64,000 nt of DNA, taken from positions 1 to 64,000 of the forward strand of contig URAZ01000003.1 in NCBI GenBank assembly GCA_900545925.1. The letters run 5' to 3'. Within the stretch, counting starts at the first letter, position 1. Each line of letters opens with the position of its first letter. A program made the position numbers and the translations under genes. Under the pieces are notes generated by a model that was not told where the DNA came from, did not search any database, and saw only the letters and a program-made list of their open reading frames with translations. The DNA comes from an uncultured Eubacteriales bacterium (GTDB lineage Bacteria > Bacillota > Clostridia > Oscillospirales > Oscillospiraceae). Of the stretch, positions 60,097 to 64,000 are shown one piece after another.

Positions 60097-61449
60097 TTAT
60101 TTCAGTTGGTTCAGCGGGTCTGACCAGACCGCCGCCGTCTGCGCCTGCATCATTGGCTTCACCGGACGCGACATACAGAAATACCGCCATTCGTCGCACA
60201 CATGATCCTCCATCGCCGTGTCCAGATCCTCCGGCCGCGTCTGCGAATACAGCATCAGCGGCACCGTCCGGATAAACGCCCTGCAATTTTTGAACACATA
60301 CATGCGCGGGTACCCGTTTTCGTCGAATTGCAGCCGGTAATGGCACTGCATCCAGCCCGCGATGCGCTCGTTATCGCCCGGCGTAAAATACACGCCGTAC
60401 CGCGCCGCCGTTTGCGCCACGCTTTCCCCGCGTGAAGCGTCCCAGATCGCCGGGTCCGCCACGCCTGTAATCTCCCGGCCCTTGAGCCACGGATGCTCCG
60501 TCTCGATCCGCCGGATCTCGGCAAACTGCCGGTCCGGCGTCCACTTGACGCCCTCGTTCGGCGTCTTCGTACACCCGTAAAGTTCCAGAATGCGGTAAAT
60601 AACTCCATCGTAGTCAACTGCCCACCATGCACAGGAAAACGGCTTTCCATACCCGAAGTCATAACTCCGGCAGACTGTCCATCCCTTATCCGGCGTAAAT
60701 GGCTCGATCACATGCGTCCACTGCCGGTCTTGATAATGCTCCGGCGCATCGCGGAAGTCCTCAAAGAACTGTCCCTCGTACACATCCCATGACCCGTACA
60801 GCCACGCCTCGCGCAGTTTCGGCGGCAGTGTCTCCAGCTGCTTCAGATACTCCGGCTGCTGCCGCATTAAAGCCCGGTTGTCCGTCACCAGCGCCTGCAC
60901 AAAGCTGTAATTTTCCGGCTCCTCGCCCGTCTCGAACCGGCGGTCAATGAACAGCCGCTTAAAATACCCATGCCCCGGCCCGCCGGGGTTCAGCGTGTAA
61001 TACGTCCGCTTCGGCAGCCCGTTCGTCCCGCGCACGCAGGCGTTGATTGCGTCGATCCACGCCTTTTGCAGCTGCCCAGCCTCGTCGAGAAACACCACGT
61101 CGTATTCTGCGCCCTGGTACTGTCCCATATCGCCGTTGCACGCGCAGTAGCCGAACGTGATCGTCGATCCATTTGGAAATTCAAACCGCTTGTCAGACGC
61201 CTTATACTTCGCAATCCCCGCCAAATCCTGCCGCAGCGGGTCAATGTGATTGTTCTGCAATTCCCGCAGTGTCCTTCGCACGATCAGCAGCTTGATTCCT
61301 GCGTACCGCAGCGCCAGCAGCTTCGCCTTCGTACGCACCGCCCAGCTTTTCCCGCCGCCTCTTGCCCCGCCGTAAGCGATGTGCCGGTGCCGGTCCAGCA
61401 AAAAACGCCTCTGCTTCTCGTTCGGCACGCCGATGCGCAGTTCCGTCAT
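60097..61449 (-). CDS. Phage terminase large subunit
   Basis: A 450-residue packaging motor with N-terminal ATPase (Walker A GGARGGGKSWAV, Walker B DVVFLDEAG, coupling motif YTLNPGG) and C-terminal RNase H-like nuclease (RSYDFGYGKPFSCAWW, VADPAIWD). Both active sites look intact, so the module should be able to package DNA. It overlaps the small upstream gene by 4 bases. Confidence 0.95.
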   Translation of the reverse strand: MTELRIGVPNEKQRRFLLDRHRHIAYGGARGGGKSWAVRTKAKLLALRYAGIKLLIVRRTLRELQNNHIDPLRQDLAGIAKYKASDKRFEFPNGSTITFGYCACNGDMGQYQGAEYDVVFLDEAGQLQKAWIDAINACVRGTNGLPKRTYYTLNPGGPGHGYFKRLFIDRRFETGEEPENYSFVQALVTDNRALMRQQPEYLKQLETLPPKLREAWLYGSWDVYEGQFFEDFRDAPEHYQDRQWTHVIEPFTPDKGWTVCRSYDFGYGKPFSCAWWAVDYDGVIYRILELYGCTKTPNEGVKWTPDRQFAEIRRIETEHPWLKGREITGVADPAIWDASRGESVAQTAARYGVYFTPGDNERIAGWMQCHYRLQFDENGYPRMYVFKNCRAFIRTVPLMLYSQTRPEDLDTAMEDHVCDEWRYFCMSRPVKPMMQAQTAAVWSDPLNQLK

Positions 61450-61709
61450 CCTGAAAATTCCTCCGCTTCCCGCTCAAATACCACACGGACGCCCGTTTCC
61501 TGTCCGCCGCGTTCCTCCTGCAGCTCCTGCCGGATCTCGACCGCCTGCTTCATCACCTTCGCCAATTCCCCCAACTCCTTGCTCGGCGTTTCGCCGTCCT
61601 TGATCTGATCCAGCAGCCGCTTCGAGATCGTTTCCAGCGCCTTTTCCAGATTTCCGGACGCCTTTTCAATGGGATCCCGGCGTGCCTTTCCGGCCTTTTC
61701 CTCAGTCAT
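61446..61709 (-). CDS. Small phage protein in terminase small-subunit position
   Basis: An 87-residue charged helical protein (EKALETISKRLLDQIKDGET). No helix-turn-helix DNA-binding domain is evident, so it may be a minimal terminase small subunit or an accessory factor. The ATG at 61709 follows GAGGT; it overlaps the large subunit by 4 bases and the preceding gene by 8. Confidence 0.6.
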   Translation of the reverse strand: MTEEKAGKARRDPIEKASGNLEKALETISKRLLDQIKDGETPSKELGELAKVMKQAVEIRQELQEERGGQETGVRVVFEREAEEFSG

Positions 61710-61926
61710 CCGCATACCTCGCATTGATGGCGGTATAGAGTTCGCATTTTCCGCAGTTTTTCGTCCTGCAGAAAATCTCCATCTGCTGCCGCTTCGCCCG
61801 GCCTGAAGCGAACGTCAGCCGCAGAAAGCTTTCGTCCGTGATTCCTTCGCAGTAAATGCTCCTGCCGCTGTCCTCCCGGTAAAACGGGCACCATACCGGC
61901 TCAAAGCCCTTCTCCCCGTTCTGCAT
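61702..61926 (-). CDS. Small phage zinc-binding protein
   Basis: A 74-residue protein with a cysteine pattern CPFY...YCEG...FCRTKNCGKC, likely to bind zinc. Similar small proteins precede terminase genes in many clostridial prophages. The start at 61926 follows GGAGGTG; in-frame upstream frames are arginine/tryptophan-rich shadows of the neighbouring gene. Confidence 0.75.
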   Translation of the reverse strand: MQNGEKGFEPVWCPFYREDSGRSIYCEGITDESFLRLTFASGRAKRQQMEIFCRTKNCGKCELYTAINARYADD

Positions 61927-62110
61927 CCATCTCCACCTCCCGTCTGTGTTCATACCCCGCTCGCGCCGCCAGCGCCTCCACCCCCACCGTTTCCAGCAGG
62001 AACTCCTCCATGCACGCCGCATGTACCGCCGTGCCGTCCATCGCCTCATACCGCTCGTCCGCCTCCGTAACGGCCTCGCCGCACCACCGGCAGACGCAGC
62101 TGCGCATCAT
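61901..62110 (-). CDS. Small phage protein with CxxC motif
   Basis: A 69-residue protein: CVCRWCGEAVTEADERYEAM then HAAC, suggesting a treble-clef-like zinc knuckle. GGGAGGTG lies about 7 bases before the ATG at 62110. It overlaps the next gene by 26 bases. Function unknown. Confidence 0.7.
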   Translation of the reverse strand: MMRSCVCRWCGEAVTEADERYEAMDGTAVHAACMEEFLLETVGVEALAARAGYEHRREVEMDAERGEGL

Positions 62111-62321
62111 CCTCCTGCACCTCCCCAAGTAACCGCAGATGACTCTTGTCGATTGAATCATCGGTCACCAAAATCATATTTTTATGCGATACGCGGTTGA
62201 CAAAACGCGCCGCGCCGGATACAATAAAGTTGTTTGAATCTCCGGCTGCGGCGCCGCTCTTTTTCATGTCTGGCAGACCCAGTTTCTCCCGGCCCGCCGC
62301 GTTCTCCGCATCTGCCCTCTG

Positions 62322-62350
62322 AATATATCGCATTAATATACGATTGTCAA
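62322..62350 (-). promoter_or_regulatory. Strong promoter facing the phage structural genes
   Basis: On the minus strand TTGACA, 17 bases, TATATT. Transcription would start near 62314 and run through the packaging and structural genes; the leader to the first well-supported gene (62110) is about 200 bases. Confidence 0.75.
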
Positions 62351-62409
62351 GGGGAGTGTGTCGCACTTTTGTTTGATTCTCTATTTTGCACAACTGCGAG
62401 GTGGCTGTT

Positions 62410-62745
62410 TTGTTTATTTATAGCAGATTTGAATCGCTGATCCATGAGACAGGCGTGACCAAAGCATCCATCGCCCGCCGCATTGGCCGCACGCCAACCG
62501 TATGCCAGGACTGGAAGGCCGGCAAATCCGAGCCCAGCGCCGACCAGCTTCAGATCGTCGCCGCCGCGCTTGGCACGACGCCCGCCTACCTCACCGGTGC
62601 AACGGATGAAAAAAAACTCCCCGCCGGCGCGCCGTCCGACGAGGAGGATCCGCTCGACACGAGACTCAGGGAACTTCTTTCTCATGCTGACGATGATCTG
62701 AAGCAGGCCATGATCGCGTTTTTAGAGCGCTTTCAAAAAAAGTAA
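62410..62745 (+). CDS. XRE-family phage repressor-like regulator
   Basis: A 111-residue protein with an HTH_3 domain (VTKASIARRIGRTPTVCQDW, SADQLQIVAAALGTTPAYL) and an acidic C-terminal helix. The start is a TTG at 62410 placed 5-6 bases after GAGGTGG; TTG at 62386 and GTG at 62401 are weaker alternatives. It is transcribed opposite to the structural genes, facing the promoter at 62322-62350, as expected for a repressor. Confidence 0.85.
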   Translation: MFIYSRFESLIHETGVTKASIARRIGRTPTVCQDWKAGKSEPSADQLQIVAAALGTTPAYLTGATDEKKLPAGAPSDEEDPLDTRLRELLSHADDDLKQAMIAFLERFQKK

Positions 62746-62848
62746 GAAACTGCTGCTTTTCTTCCCGGCTCAGCGCCGCAAACATCCGGACGATCTGCTC
62801 GTCCGCCGTTTCCTGTTTGTCTGGTCTGTCTGCTCGGTGTTTCGTCAT
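62666..62848 (-). CDS. Small protein antisense to the end of the XRE gene
   Basis: A 60-residue protein (EQIVRMFAALSREEKQQFLT is helical and amphipathic). It overlaps the 3' end of the XRE gene by 80 bases on the opposite strand. Its own promoter-like sequence (62912-62940) and a GGAG about 10 bases before the ATG support it modestly. Function unknown. Confidence 0.5.
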   Translation of the reverse strand: MTKHRADRPDKQETADEQIVRMFAALSREEKQQFLTFFESALKTRSWPASDHRQHEKEVP

Positions 62849-62911
62849 CCTGCATCCACTCCTAAATTCCGTTCCGTTCTTCCAGCTGCTGATGTTTGAG
62901 GCAGTGTTTTT

Positions 62912-62940
62912 ATATTAAAACATTTGTTCTAGTTTTTCAA
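62912..62940 (-). promoter_or_regulatory. Promoter-like sequence at the right prophage edge
   Basis: On the minus strand TTGAAA, 17 bases, TAATAT in an AT-rich patch. It would express the 60-residue protein and produce antisense RNA to the XRE gene. Confidence 0.6.
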
Positions 62941-63049
62941 GATGGCAGAACGCCCAAAGAATCGATAAAATTTTCTACTGTCGCCTGTCTGGTCTTGTCC
63001 CAAAAACAGGACATTTATCGTTTTCTCCTTCCCCCGCCCGTTTCTGTTC

Positions 63050-63078
63050 TTGACGCACCCGCTTTTCAGTGCTAAAAT
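63050..63078 (+). promoter_or_regulatory. Promoter of tRNA-Leu
   Basis: TTGACG, 17 bases, TAAAAT; the tRNA begins 11 bases downstream of the -10. Confidence 0.8.
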
Positions 63079-63088
63079 ATTCCCATCT

Positions 63089-63174
63089 GCCGGTGTGGTG
63101 GAATGGCAGACACAAGGGACTTAAAATCCCTCGGCGTAACAACCGTGCGGGTTCGAGCCCCGCCACCGGCACCA
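63089..63174 (+). tRNA. tRNA-Leu (anticodon TAA)
   Basis: An 86-nucleotide class II tRNA with CCA encoded. The acceptor arms GCCGGTG and CACCGGC pair, the anticodon loop CTTAAAA gives TAA, a long variable arm (CTCGGCGTAACAACCG) follows, and the T arm GCGGGTTCGAGCCCCGC is normal. It reads UUA/UUG leucine codons. Confidence 0.97.
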
Positions 63175-63249
63175 CTCAGAAATGACCTTTGTATGTCAGA
63201 TGACCGCTTAGGGCGCGTCCATCTCGACAGCAAAGGTCTTTCTTCGTTC

Positions 63250-63282
63250 AAACCCGCAATCGCTTCGCTGGATTGCGGGTTT
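63250..63282 (+). terminator. Hairpin downstream of tRNA-Leu
   Basis: AAACCCGCAATC and its complement around GCTTCGCTG; the right arm ends in TTT. Between it and the tRNA a second pair (GACCTTTG...CAAAGGTC, about 63184-63238) may stabilise the trailer. Confidence 0.65.
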
Positions 63283-63302
63283 GTGCTCCGCATCAAAACG
63301 TG

Positions 63303-63337
63303 ACAGCGCCCGGCTCCGTAAAAGAGCCGGGCGCTGT
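63303..63337. terminator. Terminator-like hairpin
   Basis: ACAGCGCCCGGCTC and its complement around CGTAAAA, 14 bp, without a T-run. It lies between the tRNA and the convergent surface-protein gene. Confidence 0.55.
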
Positions 63338-63444
63338 GCTTGAGGGAAAAAAGAGGCTTGCGAAGGGTTATGATACTGCGAGTAGTTTCACAAAAAAATC
63401 ATGCCGGTGCTGGATACCCGCCGTACATACGTTGGCCGCGGTGC

Positions 63445-64000
63445 CTATCGCGCCGCATGATTCCGGCTGTGCCGGTCTGCTTCTGCCGGTGCGGCAATGC
63501 TGGTGCAGGAGTTCGAGTGGGTTCTGCCGTCGCAGACATCGCTTGCAGTCAGGATGTATGATTCGTCGGCAGCATACTGTTCACCTTCAACCCATTCCTT
63601 ACGAGTTTCAGAATAAGAAGATGACGATGTATTGTCCGCGCTACCTATTTCTTTTTTCATCCTCGCAGTGGCCGTGTATGTTTTTCCGTTGTAAAGATAG
63701 GTCGCGGTGAGCGTATAGTAGACATCAAATGGCATATCGGAACCGTCAACAACATACTGTCCATTTTCGACCCATCCATTAAGAGGCTCAGGAGTTATCA
63801 TCCATGTTACATTGTCAATTATAAAATTGGGGATATTGGTGTTTATTTTCCAGTAAAAATAGCCGCCTGAAGCAATAGGATCGCCATAGGTGATTTCAAA
63901 CGTATACTCGACCCGCTTTGCCGTCTGCGTATATGTGGCGGAATAGAAAGAACCATCTGGCTTTTTGTAATTATATAAAGCAGTGATAGTACAGTCGATG
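63445..64000 (-). CDS. C-terminal part of a surface/extracellular protein (runs off the window)
   Basis: The open frame enters from beyond 64000 and ends at 63445, so only the last 184 residues are seen. They are beta-rich and Tyr/Thr-rich (YYTLTATYLYNGKTYTATAR) with two related units beginning WVENGQYVVDG and WVEGEQYAADE; the second is shorter and less regular and passes into an atypical Ser/Ala/Arg tail. The upper part (63560-64000) is visibly more AT-rich than the window average. The unit layout suggests a repeated extracellular domain. Function unknown; the true start is outside. Confidence 0.6.
   Translation of the reverse strand, partial: IDCTITALYNYKKPDGSFYSATYTQTAKRVEYTFEITYGDPIASGGYFYWKINTNIPNFIIDNVTWMITPEPLNGWVENGQYVVDGSDMPFDVYYTLTATYLYNGKTYTATARMKKEIGSADNTSSSSYSETRKEWVEGEQYAADESYILTASDVCDGRTHSNSCTSIAAPAEADRHSRNHAAR

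Larger units (their letters stand above)
45865..62848 (-). mobile_element. Compact podovirus-like prophage or domesticated phage module
   Basis: About 17 kb, nearly all genes on the minus strand with overlaps of 1-26 bases. Order in reading direction: small regulator, zinc proteins, terminase, portal, Prp-type protease, scaffold, capsid, head-completion, stabilisation-like protein, S74 spike, internal protein, fibre, DUF6273 protein, holin, amidase. No integrase, excisionase, replication or tape-measure gene is visible. The borders are placed at the last phage-like genes; no attachment-site repeats were found. The tRNA-Leu at 63089 lies on the wrong side (its 5' side faces the phage) to be an obvious integration site. 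Confidence 0.85.

Noticed and set aside
62197..62225. Plus-strand TTGACA-17-TACAAT
   Set aside because: A textbook promoter match, but 185 bases from the XRE start with no gene between; kept only as a possibility for the repressor's promoter.
62046..62393. A 115-codon minus-strand frame between the XRE gene and the zinc proteins
   Set aside because: No ribosome site at any start after the promoter at 62322-62350, 65-base overlap with a better supported gene, and unrecognisable sequence. It remains possible that a short form from 62267 is real.
63089..63174. tRNA-Leu as the prophage integration site
   Set aside because: Integrations usually sit at the tRNA 3' end; here the phage is on the 5' side beyond the tRNA promoter, no integrase is present, and no repeat of the tRNA 3' end was found near 45830.

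Overview
The window looks like a chromosomal segment of a GC-rich (roughly 58-60% by eye), Gram-positive, anaerobic gut-type clostridium, probably Oscillospiraceae/Ruminococcaceae. The evidence is a large Firmicutes-type SRP RNA, a zinc-type L31, a dnaG-rpoD pair, a four-domain flavodiiron protein, M20 peptidases, lipoprotein-anchored ABC import and AGGAGG-type ribosome binding sites. Genus assignment is inference; there is no rRNA in the window.

Layout. 1-905: gene-free, with a 107-bp tandem repeat and an intergenic repeat element. 912-3803: two membrane proteins (DUF5058 plus a partner) coupled to an M20 peptidase. 3929-8461: MATE exporter, DUF2207 membrane protein, glycerate 2-kinase. 8561-18613 (all minus): a response regulator and histidine kinase, then a beta-propeller/solute-binding lipoprotein, two sugar-type ABC permeases, an HlyD-type adaptor with a very long coiled coil, and a short MacB-like protein. 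No ATPase is encoded there. 18859-23077: RluA-type pseudouridine synthase, second MATE exporter, uridine kinase, peptidase T. 23120-25571: a small protein facing an XRE gene that has lost its start codon, a LysR regulator and a TIGR04255 protein. 25695-29704: a tightly overlapping run PAP2 phosphatase - alpha/beta hydrolase - DUF2804 - degenerate MocR-like regulator. 29799-45827: mostly housekeeping genes (flavodiiron protein, PepD, L31, HflX, YigZ, dGTPase, DnaG, RpoD, ACP, SRP RNA, aspartokinase, YitT) plus an ECF sigma module with its own candidate promoter and a lysoplasmalogenase.

45865-62848 is a compact, almost entirely minus-strand prophage-like module. Read in its own direction it has regulators, small zinc proteins, terminase, P22-like portal, a Prp-type cysteine protease, scaffold, N4-gp56-like capsid, short-tail-type accessory proteins, an S74 tail-spike protein, a putative internal protein, a collagen-like fibre, holin and amidase. 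No integrase, replication gene, tape measure or sheath is visible, so it resembles a podovirus morphogenesis cassette or a reduced/domesticated element. A tRNA-Leu(TAA) and the 3' part of a surface-protein gene close the window.

Small non-coding repeats are a theme. A 109-bp element with ends TGTAGGGGCCGATGCCCACA occurs twice at exactly the same length (once inside the prophage) plus a remnant. A second family (AAAGCCTCCCCTTG ends) occurs twice. One TA-bounded MITE-like element lies upstream of the aspartokinase gene.
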